Source of the DNA: Sporosarcina sp. ZBG7A
Lineage (GTDB): Bacteria > Bacillota > Bacilli > Bacillales_A > Planococcaceae
DNA length: 64,000 nt
Assembly: GCF_000813425.1 (NCBI RefSeq)
Contig: NZ_JWIB01000007.1
Coordinates: 62,001 to 126,000 of the forward strand
Direction of reading: 5' to 3'
Shown here: positions 27,237 to 36,150 of the stretch, piece after piece
Numbering within the stretch: position 1 is the first letter of the stretch
How the letters are laid out: each line of letters starts with the position of its first letter
Made by a program: the position numbers and the translations under genes
The notes under the pieces: model-generated
Seen by the model: only the letters and a program-made list of their open reading frames with translations
What the model was told of the DNA's origin: nothing
Database searches by the model: none

Positions 27237-27533
27237 TTATTCGTTTCCTGAAAGTTTACTTCCAAACACAGCTTTTTCCAAATTAGAAATACGTTTCAGC
27301 AGGTCGAAGTTTGTTGTACCAGGAGCGCTCGATGCTGGTCGTTTCTGGACAGTAGATAACTCATTTTGAAGTTCTCCGTTTTCGCGTTCAAGCTCAGCGA
27401 TCCGTTTTTTAAAACTTTCGTAATCATGAATCACACTATCTAAAAACAAATCGACTTCTTCTTGGTTATAACCGCGCATACCTGTTTTAAACTCTTTTTC
27501 AAGAATCGTTTTTGAATCCAATTTAATATCCAT
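27237..27533 (-). CDS. gpsB: Cell-division regulator GpsB
   Basis: A 98-residue DivIVA-like coiled-coil protein. The membrane-binding N-terminal domain is recognised by [31 protein letters not shown], followed by a coiled coil (about 35-60), a Pro/Ser/Ala linker, and a C-terminal trimerisation segment ([16 protein letters not shown]). GpsB shuttles PBP1 between sidewall and division site and adapts cell-wall enzymes; ponA is encoded 5 kb away in the window. ATG with GGAAGGACG upstream. Confidence 0.95.
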   Translation of the reverse strand: MDIKLDSKTILEKEFKTGMRGYNQEEVDLFLDSVIHDYESFKKRIAELERENGELQNELSTVQKRPASSAPGTTNFDLLKRISNLEKAVFGSKLSGNE

Positions 27534-27568
27534 TCAACAACGTCCTTCCGTCAGTGGTAACTGCTCTA

Positions 27569-27577
27569 AGTATAGCA
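27569..27577 (-). promoter_or_regulatory. Extended -10 promoter candidate for gpsB
   Basis: Minus strand TGCTATACT, an extended -10, about 36 bases ahead of the gpsB start in the gap after mrfB. The -35 region is poor. Confidence 0.5.
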
Positions 27578-27619
27578 TATCCTGTCCAATTCTGTCTGCT
27601 CAAGTCAAGATTAGAAGTG

Positions 27620-28897
27620 TTATTTTGTCGAGTCCTGCGCTTGCCCGGGAAATAATTTTCTCTTAAGTCTCATTTCCCGTTTTGTGAACTCCGCAATCAT
27701 GCGCATAGAAAACGAAGCAGACAATGAGGAATCACGTGCAAGCAGCCCCTTGGAAACTCCACAAAGTTGTAGCGCCTTTGTGCAGTCTTTGTTTTTGTGC
27801 TCAAGTATTTTCGCCATTTCCTCAAGTGCAATAATCCGTTCCCGTCCAGTCGACTTCGTCATACAGACACCAAACGCATCTAGTGACTCTTTGTATTTCC
27901 CTTCCCTTTTTAAAAGAAACCCGAAATGGAAGTGAGTTGTCGGGTGTTGAGTCCCATATTCCTCGATTACCTGCTCTAAGACAGCAGTTGCTCGACTATG
28001 TGACTTCAAATCGGCATACCATTTTCCAATATTCGTTTGGCTAATCGCAGTTCCTGATAACTCCTCCTGTAAAAGAAGCTCAGTTGAACGAATATACAAC
28101 GTGACAAGTGACAAAATATCGTACTCATTGTGCAGCAAAATCTTCATCAGCATTTCAGCACGACCATTTTTCACAGCATCTTGATAGATAATCGGTGCCA
28201 AATAGCCCGGCATATCGTCTTCCCGTACAAATCCAAGTTGTTCCTCTTCAACTGCAGGCAATTTGAACGATTCCATTTCGTGTTTCCAAATGCGCCTGGA
28301 ACCGTGGAGCAGGTCGATCTGATCGTGCTTTGGCAAAGGAGGTAGTAAGTTCCGATTCATTGTCCACCTGGTATCCAATTGAGGCACATCGAAACTCTTT
28401 CCGTTATACATGACAAGCGTAACCGGCTTTTCCCATAATTCAGTTGCATAAAGAAACGCTGCTTCATGAGCAGGACCCGGCAGTACATACTGGGTCATTC
28501 TAAAGCCCTTGCCTCGTTGCTCGATTAAACCGATTAGAAAAATAAGTGTCCCGGTCCCTTTCAAACCCGTGGTTTCTGTATCAAAAAAAAGGAGTCGTTT
28601 GTCTGGGTCAGGTGCTAACGGATGTCGTTCCCCTGAGCTCTTCCATTTTTGCAACGTGGCCGTCAATTCGGTCAATTGATATTTCCCGTGTGTATAGAAT
28701 TCGTCATAGTCGACAATTTTCTTATAAACGGTCCCGTAGTGATTGGTCTCTTTTTCGAGACCTGCTGCTAGCCACTGTGATTCGTAACTAGGAGATGACG
28801 CTTGAACGATCTTTGAGGTTTCTTTCTGAGTTGAAGAGTCAGCTTTTGATTTTTTCAACATACCTTTCATCTTCATAAGATTTTGCTCATACGACAC
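27620..28897 (-). CDS. mrfB: Metal-dependent exonuclease MrfB (YprB)
   Basis: A 425-residue protein. An RNase H-like DEDD exonuclease domain spans about residues 90-270, with LLFFDTETTGLKGTGTLIFLIG, VMYNGKSFDVPQLDTRW and LLHNEYDILSLVTLY carrying the acidic residues; the C-terminal ~120 residues are TPR-like helices. In B. subtilis YprB (MrfB) works with the helicase MrfA in a UvrA-independent repair route for mitomycin C damage. It overlaps the end of mrfA. I choose the GTG at 28897 (MSYEQNL), which has AGGTGG eight bases upstream; earlier GTG codons are part of that site. Confidence 0.92.
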   Translation of the reverse strand: MSYEQNLMKMKGMLKKSKADSSTQKETSKIVQASSPSYESQWLAAGLEKETNHYGTVYKKIVDYDEFYTHGKYQLTELTATLQKWKSSGERHPLAPDPDKRLLFFDTETTGLKGTGTLIFLIGLIEQRGKGFRMTQYVLPGPAHEAAFLYATELWEKPVTLVMYNGKSFDVPQLDTRWTMNRNLLPPLPKHDQIDLLHGSRRIWKHEMESFKLPAVEEEQLGFVREDDMPGYLAPIIYQDAVKNGRAEMLMKILLHNEYDILSLVTLYIRSTELLLQEELSGTAISQTNIGKWYADLKSHSRATAVLEQVIEEYGTQHPTTHFHFGFLLKREGKYKESLDAFGVCMTKSTGRERIIALEEMAKILEHKNKDCTKALQLCGVSKGLLARDSSLSASFSMRMIAEFTKREMRLKRKLFPGQAQDSTK

Positions 28898-31169
28898 GCG
28901 CGTCACCACCTGCCATACTCTTCAAAAGCTCCGCAGCGCCTAGCTTCAAATTTGTATCAGCTTCGGGCGGACCTGTACAAATTGGACAGCCTCCTTCACA
29001 TTCACATGAACTTACGTGCGAGGCGGCCTGGCGAAGCAATGAATTCCATTGGTCAAACATCTTTTCACTCAATCCAATTCCTCCAGGATAACTATCGTAG
29101 ATGAAAAACGTCGGTTTTCCTGTATGGACTGCTTTTACTTGCGGTACCACATGAATATCAGTTCTGTCACATTGAACAAACAAAGGAATAAAGGATTGCA
29201 TCGCATGTGCTGCACCAGTCATGGCGTCAGTCAAGGTAGCTTCTGTCCATCCTTCAGGTACATCAAATGCTAGCCACGTGGACGCTGTATGTAGCTCTTC
29301 AGCTGGCAAATGAATAGGACCAGAACCGATATTGTCATGAGAATCGAATCGAATCTTCTTAAAAATTGTTGGGATTGCCAGGACAGCTAGATCGCCGAAT
29401 GCCACTGTCTGGGATGCGTCATCCTGCTTTTTGTCTTCACTGATTACTTTCAGCTCAACAGCTAAATTCGCGTCTGTGAAGTAATCGACATCCACTTCTG
29501 TCACATACGCCTTCTTTTCCTCCCAATCTAACATTTCAACCTGGAACTGTGTACCTTGGTGCAAATAGATCGCTTCTTCATGTAACAACGTCATTGCACT
29601 GAATCGATCCATTTCTCCAATGACCGTCGTTTCTTTAGGTCGGGTTTTATCAATAATCACTACATTTTCTTGAGAAGCTGAACGTAAACTTACTTCGCTC
29701 GCAGGAAAACGTTCTGTCATCCAGTGCCAATGATCCCCTGCCAATACGAGAACTCCTTCAGACGCTAAAAATTCCAATAGCTGCTGGACATCGAACTCTG
29801 CATACTGATCGTTCACCGAAAATGGCAGTTCAAATGAAGCACACCGTAGATGATCCATGAGTATGACAATATTGTCAGGGTGAATATGCGCTTCCTCTGG
29901 TGATCCACCTAGTAAGTAATCAGGATGCTCGATGATGTATTGGTCCAACGCCATAGACTGTGCGACATAAATGATGAGTGCGTCATCCTGCCTTCTTCCT
30001 GCTCGACCTGCTTGTTGCAATGCACTTGCGATATTTCCCGGGTAACCCGTCATAACACATGCTTGGAGTTGACCAATATCAATACCAAGTTCCAACGCAT
30101 TTGTACTGACTACTGTCTTAATCGTCCCATTACGCAGTCCTTTTTCAATTTTACGACGCTCTGAAGGAAGATAACCTCCCCGGTACCCCATGATCGTCTC
30201 ATCCATCAATTTCTTTTTGGTGAGTTCTTTCATATAGGTTACGAGCATTTCTACACGCACTCTGCTTTTTGCAAAAATGATGGTTTGAACCCCTTCTCGA
30301 TAAAGGCGGGAAGCAATATCCCGAACTTCCAAGACAGCACTCCTACGAATTCCAAACGTTTCATGGACAACCGGTGGATTGTAAAACAAAAAATGCTTCT
30401 TGCCAGCAGGCGCTCCGTTATCCGCAATGAGCTCCATTGAGGAATTCGTCAGGTTTTCCGCAAGTTGTTGAGGGTTTGCAATTGTTGCTGAAGTGCAGAT
30501 GAACACAGGGTTACTTCCATAATAAGCACAAATTCGTTTTAAGCGTCTTAACACATGGGCAACATGTGTACCAAACACTCCCTTATACGTATGCAATTCA
30601 TCGATCACGATATACTTCAAGTTCTCAAAAAGTGAAACCCACTTCGTATGATGCGGCAAAATTCCAGAATGTAGCATATCCGGGTTGGTCAACACAATAT
30701 GCCCCGATTTACGAACCTTCGTTCTTAATCCGGGTGCAGTATCTCCATCATACGTATAACTTAGTATCGTTTCTCCACTCGCTTCAATGAGTTCATGTAG
30801 ATCGGCTAATTGATCCTGCGCGAGTGCTTTTGTCGGAAAGAGATACAATGCTCGCGAGGCTTCATTCTCCAATATGCTTTGAAGAACAGGTAAATGATAA
30901 CAAAGTGATTTACCAGACGCCGTTGGAGTTACCGCTGTATATGATTTTTTTTGTTGTGCGAAGTCGAATGCTTTCCGCTGATGACTATATAATTGATGTA
31001 TGCCTTTATGTGAAAGCGCCGTTTTTAATGATGGATGCAATTTCTCAGGAAAAGTAGCATAGATTGCGTCTTTTCCTTCCGTCACTTTATAATGCTTTAC
31101 ATTCTTTGCGAATTCCGGATCTTGTTTCAACTCATCAATAAATGACTGGAGATTTACGTTATTTGCCAT
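28887..31169 (-). CDS. mrfA: DEAD/DEAH-box DNA helicase MrfA (YprA)
   Basis: A 760-residue SF2 helicase. Walker A is TPTASGKSLCYHLPV (near residue 83), motif II is IVIDELHTYKGVFGTH, and motif VI is ALQQAGRAGRRQDDALI. The C-terminal DUF1998 region carries a four-cysteine metal site in SSCECEGGCPICTGP. This is the B. subtilis YprA/MrfA architecture, the partner of MrfB in mitomycin C repair. ATG with GAGGAGGGCGGAG upstream, overlapping the yppE stop. The stop overlaps mrfB by 11 bases, so the three genes form a coupled operon. Confidence 0.95.
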   Translation of the reverse strand: MANNVNLQSFIDELKQDPEFAKNVKHYKVTEGKDAIYATFPEKLHPSLKTALSHKGIHQLYSHQRKAFDFAQQKKSYTAVTPTASGKSLCYHLPVLQSILENEASRALYLFPTKALAQDQLADLHELIEASGETILSYTYDGDTAPGLRTKVRKSGHIVLTNPDMLHSGILPHHTKWVSLFENLKYIVIDELHTYKGVFGTHVAHVLRRLKRICAYYGSNPVFICTSATIANPQQLAENLTNSSMELIADNGAPAGKKHFLFYNPPVVHETFGIRRSAVLEVRDIASRLYREGVQTIIFAKSRVRVEMLVTYMKELTKKKLMDETIMGYRGGYLPSERRKIEKGLRNGTIKTVVSTNALELGIDIGQLQACVMTGYPGNIASALQQAGRAGRRQDDALIIYVAQSMALDQYIIEHPDYLLGGSPEEAHIHPDNIVILMDHLRCASFELPFSVNDQYAEFDVQQLLEFLASEGVLVLAGDHWHWMTERFPASEVSLRSASQENVVIIDKTRPKETTVIGEMDRFSAMTLLHEEAIYLHQGTQFQVEMLDWEEKKAYVTEVDVDYFTDANLAVELKVISEDKKQDDASQTVAFGDLAVLAIPTIFKKIRFDSHDNIGSGPIHLPAEELHTASTWLAFDVPEGWTEATLTDAMTGAAHAMQSFIPLFVQCDRTDIHVVPQVKAVHTGKPTFFIYDSYPGGIGLSEKMFDQWNSLLRQAASHVSSCECEGGCPICTGPPEADTNLKLGAAELLKSMAGGDARVV

Positions 31170-31536
31170 CTCCGCCCTCCTCTTTCTCTTTTTCCAACGC
31201 GATACGAACGGTATTCAATGTATAACTGGCGGATTGAATGGATTGAACAAATCGCTTTTTCCCTGTCTTTTGATAAAAGGATTGAACGGTAAATTGTTTC
31301 ATCAGATCATTTAACGTTGAAATTTGAATAGGTCGTACGTATTTTGGCCGTCTTGTACGAATCCATTGTTGTACGAGTTCGTCCCATTCATCTATCATCA
31401 GATGCCAGTGATCGGCATATGGTTTAACTTCTTTATAAAAGTCGGGTTCGCGATTTTCAAGTCGCATGTCGCTATGCCGAACTAAGCACTCATCGCATAC
31501 TTCAAGTAATTGTTCTGTTAACTGCTGTAACCTCAT
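31159..31536 (-). CDS. yppE: DUF1798 family protein YppE
   Basis: A 125-residue, mostly helical protein matching the YppE/DUF1798 family of Bacillales, recognised by ADHWHLMIDEWDELVQQWI and RPKYVRPIQIS. Function unknown. The start is the ATG with AAAGGTG seven bases upstream; a GTG four codons before lies in that site. It precedes mrfA with an 11-base overlap, which ties it to the same transcript, and is divergent from recU. Confidence 0.85.
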   Translation of the reverse strand: MRLQQLTEQLLEVCDECLVRHSDMRLENREPDFYKEVKPYADHWHLMIDEWDELVQQWIRTRRPKYVRPIQISTLNDLMKQFTVQSFYQKTGKKRFVQSIQSASYTLNTVRIALEKEKEEGGDGK

Positions 31537-31682
31537 ACTACTTGTCACCTTTCTACTACTTCTATTTTAAGTTTATCAAATTAGTGCTTTTAGTTCCAAC
31601 ATTGACGAACGTGCATTCCTCTCTAAAAGGGAGAGCATTTTGTAGTTTGCAACCTAATCAACGTTTTAACGTCTCAATATTG

Positions 31683-31691
31683 TGGTATGAT
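31683..31691 (+). promoter_or_regulatory. Extended -10 promoter of recU-ponA
   Basis: TGGTATGAT (TGn plus TATGAT), 22 bases ahead of the recU start. No consensus -35 box is visible 16-18 bases upstream. Confidence 0.65.
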
Positions 31692-31713
31692 ACACTGATG
31701 ATGTGAGGTGAGT

Positions 31714-32352
31714 ATGTTGGCGATACGCTATCCAAATGGCAAAAAATATGTACCTACTACAACGAATACTGCTGCCAAACCAACTTCATTATCTTTCAGC
31801 AATCGGGGTAAAACGTTGGAAGATGAATTGAATGACAGCAACGAGTATTATACTAGTAGAGGGATCGCAGTCATTCATAAAAAACCCGTACCTATTCAAA
31901 TTGTTAACGTCCGATATCCGGCGAGAAGTGCAGCAGTAATTACTGAAGCTTATTTCAAAACTGCTTCCACAACTGACTACAACGGCGTATGGCAAGGGAA
32001 ATATGTCGATTTTGAAGCGAAGGAGACGAAAAACAAAACTTCTTTTCCTTTACAAAATATACATGATCATCAAGTTGAGCATATGTCTCAAGTACACGAA
32101 CAAGGTGGTATTGCATTTCTAATTATCCGCTTTTCTCTCTTAGATCGCTATTTCGTATTACCCTTTAGAAATTTCATCGGAACATGGACAAGGATGATTG
32201 ATGGTGGCAGAAAATCGATTACTCTTTCTGAACTTGAGGAAATGTCAGTCGAATTACAACCTGGCTATCATCCACGTCTAGACTATTTACACGCTCTAAC
32301 CGGTCTAGTTGAACAAACAACCGGTGAACGAATTGAAAGGCAGGAATCCTAA
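31714..32352 (+). CDS. recU: Holliday junction resolvase RecU
   Basis: A 212-residue nuclease of the RecU family, which resolves four-way junctions with RuvAB and Rec[12 protein letters not shown] at the start, [14 protein letters not shown], and the catalytic block [27 protein letters not shown] with D and E-x-K are all intact; the stalk segment precedes it. The ATG lies three bases from GAGGTG and a TTG one codon later is better spaced; either gives nearly the same protein. The stop overlaps the ponA start (TAATG), a very old gene pair in Bacilli. Confidence 0.96.
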   Translation: MLAIRYPNGKKYVPTTTNTAAKPTSLSFSNRGKTLEDELNDSNEYYTSRGIAVIHKKPVPIQIVNVRYPARSAAVITEAYFKTASTTDYNGVWQGKYVDFEAKETKNKTSFPLQNIHDHQVEHMSQVHEQGGIAFLIIRFSLLDRYFVLPFRNFIGTWTRMIDGGRKSITLSELEEMSVELQPGYHPRLDYLHALTGLVEQTTGERIERQES

Positions 32353-35126
32353 TGGACAAAAATACTCCAAATTCAAGGACCGCACGCAGACAACAAGCGG
32401 AGGCGGAGCAGAAATCGTCGCGGAAACATAAAAAAACACCTAAAAAGAAAAAAGGTCTCGTTAAGACCATATTGAAAGCAATCGTTGTTATCGGATTACT
32501 ATTTTTGATGGCAGGTGCAGGTTTATTCGCCTACTATGCAAGTACGGCACCCGCATTAGATGAAAGTCTATTAAAAGACCCGCTCTCTTCAAAAGTTTTA
32601 GATCGTAACGACAACGTTATTTACACTACAGGTAATGAAAAGCGAAAATATATACCATACGACCAAATTCCTAAAGAATTGGAAGACGCAATTCTTGCAA
32701 CGGAAGACTCCCGTTTTTACAAACACCACGGAATTGACCTATGGCGTCTTGGTGGTGCTGTCCTTGCCAATCTTAAAAGCGGTTTTGGCTCTCAAGGAGC
32801 TTCGACATTAACACAGCAAGTTATAAAAAACTCATTCTTCACGAATGAAAAAACATTAAAGCGAAAAGCACAGGAAGCATGGCTTGCTTTTAAGCTAGAA
32901 CGAAATTATTCCAAAGAAGAAATTTTTGAAATGTATTTCAACAAAGTCCTCATGTCAGGTAACAAATATGGATTTGGTACAGGTGCTGAGTACTTTTTCG
33001 GGAAAGAGTTAAATGAGCTGGAGCTTCCTGAAATGGCAATGTTAGCAGGGATGCCTCAATCACCAAATGCTTACAATCCATTCAAACACCCTGAACGTGC
33101 ACAAAAACGTCGTGATATTGTATTGAGACTCATGAACCAACACGAAAAAATCACAAAAGAGGAAATGGATACCGCGAAATCCATCCCGGTCACTGCTTCT
33201 CTTCTTCCTGAAGAAAAACGCGAAAAACCAATGGATATTAAATACCAAGCTTACATTGATATTGCTATGGATGAACTCCAAAAAGCAGGGTACAAAGATA
33301 TTGAGGCAGATGGTGTTACGATTCAAACCGCCCTAGATCCTAACGCACAACAAGCTGTCGAAAAAGCACTTGCAGATTCTAGCAACTTTGAATCAGATAC
33401 AATTCAAGCAGGTATGACAGTTGTCGATACAAAAACAGGCGAGATTGTAGCAGTTGGTGGAGGTCGTGATTACAAATTATTTAACCATAACTATGCAAGC
33501 GACCAAAAACGACAGCCTGGATCTTCGATCAAACCCGTTTTAGACTATGGCCCTGCAATTGAATACTTAAACTGGTCGACTGGTCAGACAATCGTAGATG
33601 AAAAAACAAAAGGTATAAAAGCAAATAACGTCGACAATAGATTCAAGGGACCTATCACTATGCGTCAAGCAGTGTATGAATCTCGAAACATCCCAGCGAT
33701 TAAAACATTTGAAGAAGTTGGTACTAAAAACGCCGGGGAATTTGCAAACTCACTTGGCGTACCTGTTAAAAAATTATACCAATCGGATGCGATTGGCGGA
33801 GGCGCCAATGACGTCTCTACTCAACAAATGGCAGGAGCATTTGCGGCATTCGGAAACGAAGGTATCTACAATGCTCCCCATGCAGTAAAAAAAATAATTT
33901 TACGAGATGGTAAAACTGAAATCAATCTTTCTCCAGATCCAGTTTCCGCGATGAAGGATTCCACCGCTTATATGGTGACAGATATGCTTCGTGACGTGAT
34001 GACAAAACCAAATGGAACTGGAACAAAAGCAAACATTCCTGGAATGGACATTGCGGGGAAAACGGGTACAACTAACTATTCAGCTGACGACAAAAAGAAA
34101 TATAACATTGGCCAGTACAGTGTACCTGACTCATGGTTTGCAGGATATACATCCGACTATACGATTGCAGTTTGGGGAGGACATGAAAAACGAAACGAAC
34201 CCATAGTCGGTTTCCAAGGCGGTCGCGATATGCCTAAAGTATTGTTCCGTCAAGTGATGAGCGATATCGCTTCTGGCAACAATCCGAAGAAATTCAAAAA
34301 GCCTAGTTCTGTTGAAGAAGCTACAATCGTCGCAGGATCTCAACCGCTTCAATTGGCAAGTAATAGCACACCAAGCAACCTGAAAAGTGATGAGCTATTT
34401 GTTCGTGGAACTCTTCCCGAGCGCACATATGTAGAGGAAGAGCCTGAGGAAGAAGTGACGGAACTTGAAGCGCCTACTGATTTAAGTGCAGAATATGACG
34501 CCGATAATCAGGAAATCGACTTAAGTTGGAACCACAATAAGCCTGATTCTGATGATTTTGATGGCGATGTCTCATTTGCAGTTTCAGTTTCTGTAGATGG
34601 CGGAGGATCCCAATCACTTACGGAGACAAGCGATAAATCCTTCACATTCGGGAATGTCGAACCGGGTCATACGTATACGTTCTCTGTTATTGCAAAAGCA
34701 GATAATCTTGTTAGCTCCCCTGCTTCGACAACGCTTATGATTCAGGCAACTGAAGAAGAAGTGCCTGAAGAAAATCCTGATGATGAAAACCAAGGGGACT
34801 CTGATCAGGACAATGAGGATGACGGTCAAAATAACGGCTCTAACAATGACAACAACAACAATAATAATGGCAATAACAACAACGGGAACAATAATAATGG
34901 CAATGGGAACAACAACGGTAACAATGGTAATAACGGAAACAATAATGGCAACAACGGCAATGGTTCAGACGGAAACAACTCTGAAAATAATGGAGAAGGT
35001 AACGATGCTGACGGTTCCGATGGCGTCAGTAGCAACCCTTCGAATAACTCGGACTCCAATACAGCCAGTTCGTCGAAACCTTCTGGAACCAAACCTGATG
35101 ATACAAAGACATCAGACGAAAACTGA
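32352..35126 (+). CDS. ponA: Bifunctional penicillin-binding protein 1A with FN3-like module and Asn-rich tail
   Basis: A 924-residue class A PBP. Order: basic cytoplasmic N-terminus, transmembrane helix (about 40-62), glycosyltransferase GT51 domain with ATEDSRFYKHHGID and GASTLTQQVIKN, and transpeptidase domain with PGSSIKP (active serine near 391), SRN (near 443) and KTGTT (near 570). A fibronectin III-like module follows (about 705-795; LEAPTDLSAEYDADNQEIDLSW ... GHTYTFSVIAKADN), then an acidic stretch and a tail of about 100 residues rich in Asn and Gly, ending Ser/Thr/Pro/Lys/Asp. It polymerises and cross-links peptidoglycan; GpsB is a likely partner. The tail is longer and more Asn-rich than in typical B. 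subtilis PBP1. Confidence 0.96.
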   Translation: MDKNTPNSRTARRQQAEAEQKSSRKHKKTPKKKKGLVKTILKAIVVIGLLFLMAGAGLFAYYASTAPALDESLLKDPLSSKVLDRNDNVIYTTGNEKRKYIPYDQIPKELEDAILATEDSRFYKHHGIDLWRLGGAVLANLKSGFGSQGASTLTQQVIKNSFFTNEKTLKRKAQEAWLAFKLERNYSKEEIFEMYFNKVLMSGNKYGFGTGAEYFFGKELNELELPEMAMLAGMPQSPNAYNPFKHPERAQKRRDIVLRLMNQHEKITKEEMDTAKSIPVTASLLPEEKREKPMDIKYQAYIDIAMDELQKAGYKDIEADGVTIQTALDPNAQQAVEKALADSSNFESDTIQAGMTVVDTKTGEIVAVGGGRDYKLFNHNYASDQKRQPGSSIKPVLDYGPAIEYLNWSTGQTIVDEKTKGIKANNVDNRFKGPITMRQAVYESRNIPAIKTFEEVGTKNAGEFANSLGVPVKKLYQSDAIGGGANDVSTQQMAGAFAAFGNEGIYNAPHAVKKIILRDGKTEINLSPDPVSAMKDSTAYMVTDMLRDVMTKPNGTGTKANIPGMDIAGKTGTTNYSADDKKKYNIGQYSVPDSWFAGYTSDYTIAVWGGHEKRNEPIVGFQGGRDMPKVLFRQVMSDIASGNNPKKFKKPSSVEEATIVAGSQPLQLASNSTPSNLKSDELFVRGTLPERTYVEEEPEEEVTELEAPTDLSAEYDADNQEIDLSWNHNKPDSDDFDGDVSFAVSVSVDGGGSQSLTETSDKSFTFGNVEPGHTYTFSVIAKADNLVSSPASTTLMIQATEEEVPEENPDDENQGDSDQDNEDDGQNNGSNNDNNNNNNGNNNNGNNNNGNGNNNGNNGNNGNNNGNNGNGSDGNNSENNGEGNDADGSDGVSSNPSNNSDSNTASSSKPSGTKPDDTKTSDEN
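34842..34975 (+). repeat. Low-complexity AAC/AAT/GGN codon repeat encoding the Asn/Gly tail of PBP1A
   Basis: About 130 bases of near-repeating AAY and GGN triplets inside ponA. The frame stays open throughout, and synonymous variation shows it is maintained as protein. Such tracts can vary in length by slippage. Confidence 0.85.
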
Positions 35127-35130
35127 CAAC

Positions 35131-35170
35131 AAAAAACAGCGACTTCGTAAAAACGAAGTCGCTGTTTTTT
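35131..35170. terminator. Bidirectional terminator between ponA and ypoC
   Basis: Perfect 18-base arms (35131-35148 and 35153-35170) around an AAAA loop, with A- and T-runs at the ends, giving a functional U-tract for ponA (plus) and for ypoC (minus). Confidence 0.95.
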
Positions 35171-35502
35171 TAATTGGTGATAAATCGGGCAATCTTCTTT
35201 CTCAATTCCGTATAGAGCAAATTCAATTGAATGAGTGCAAATGGACTTATTACCTTATCCTTGATGAATTGAAGGCGCTCCTCCCCATTCAATGGCTCCA
35301 TTTTTGTACGACGATCAGAACCACCGACTGGTGCACATACCTCTAGTAATTCTTCATAGTTTGCAATGGCAATCGCCATCGACTCAGAAGCATCGGATTG
35401 CTTCTGGTCATAACGCTGTTGAATTTCAGGTTTTAGAGATTCCCATTTATCAAAGTAAAGCATTACTTGGTCTTTTGTTACATTTGGTTTTGAATTATCC
35501 AT
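35170..35502 (-). CDS. ypoC: YpoC-like protein
   Basis: A 110-residue protein at the position of B. subtilis ypoC, directly after nth. It is helical and charged, with no membrane segment or known catalytic motif; FDKWESLKPEIQQRY and EPLNGEERLQFIKDKVISPF are its most conserved-looking parts. Function unknown. ATG with GAGGATG upstream, overlapping the nth stop by eight bases. Last gene of dnaD-nth-ypoC. Confidence 0.75.
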   Translation of the reverse strand: MDNSKPNVTKDQVMLYFDKWESLKPEIQQRYDQKQSDASESMAIAIANYEELLEVCAPVGGSDRRTKMEPLNGEERLQFIKDKVISPFALIQLNLLYTELRKKIARFITN

Positions 35503-36145
35503 TAGTCTTCATCCTCTTCTTTCCTTCTCGACATACAGAAAGCAGTGGACATTCCGGGCAGTTCGGTCTTTGGGCTTTGCAGTGATATCTACCGAAAAAA
35601 ATAAGTTGATGATGCGTCTGTGTCCATCGTTCTCTTGGTGTCCATCGCATGATTTTCTCTTCAACTGCCAAGACCGAGTCTTTCCATCGGTTCATTGCCA
35701 AACGCTTTGCTACACGTTCAACGTGTGTATCGACAGCAAGTGCAGGAACACCAAACGCATTTGAGACTACAACATTCGCCGTTTTCCTACCCACTCCTGG
35801 AAGTGTTGTCAGCACGTCGCGATCTTCAGGGACTTCCCCACCGAATTGAGTTAGAAGCATGAGCGACAACGCTTGGATATTTTTTGCTTTGTTCCGATAG
35901 AGACCAATCGAACGAATGTCTTGTTGCAATTCTTCGATTGGAACTTCCAAATAATCTCCTGGCGTTTTGTACTTCTTAAACAACTCTGCAGTTACACGAT
36001 TGACCAGCACATCCGTACATTGTGCGGATAAAAGTGTCGCAACGACCAATTCAAAGGCATTTTCGTGCACAAGCTCACAATGAGCATCCGGAAACATCGT
36101 GTCGATTTCCTCTAAGCAATAGTGCCACTCTGTTTTAGTTAACAT
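35495..36145 (-). CDS. nth: Endonuclease III (base-excision repair glycosylase/AP lyase)
   Basis: A 216-residue HhH-GPD enzyme that removes oxidised pyrimidines and cuts AP sites. The helix-hairpin-helix with catalytic lysine is LTTLPGVGRKTANVVV; the catalytic aspartate follows in AVDTHVERVAKR. The Fe-S loop C-x6-C-x2-C-x5-C is CKAQRPNCPECPLLSVC near the C-terminus. I use the ATG (MLTKTEW) with GGTGAG four bases upstream; a GTG three codons earlier overlaps the dnaD stop (GTGA) and is an alternative. Confidence 0.96.
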   Translation of the reverse strand: MLTKTEWHYCLEEIDTMFPDAHCELVHENAFELVVATLLSAQCTDVLVNRVTAELFKKYKTPGDYLEVPIEELQQDIRSIGLYRNKAKNIQALSLMLLTQFGGEVPEDRDVLTTLPGVGRKTANVVVSNAFGVPALAVDTHVERVAKRLAMNRWKDSVLAVEEKIMRWTPRERWTQTHHQLIFFGRYHCKAQRPNCPECPLLSVCREGKKRMKTNG

Positions 36146-36150
36146 TCCAC

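Noticed and set aside
34842-34975. Possible CRISPR or minisatellite array
   Set aside because: The repetition is triplet-based, in frame within ponA, and has no spacer structure.
34826-35092. 88-codon Leu/Pro-rich ORF on the minus strand
   Set aside because: It is the complement of the Asn/Gly codon repeat of ponA, which makes Leu/Pro runs automatically.
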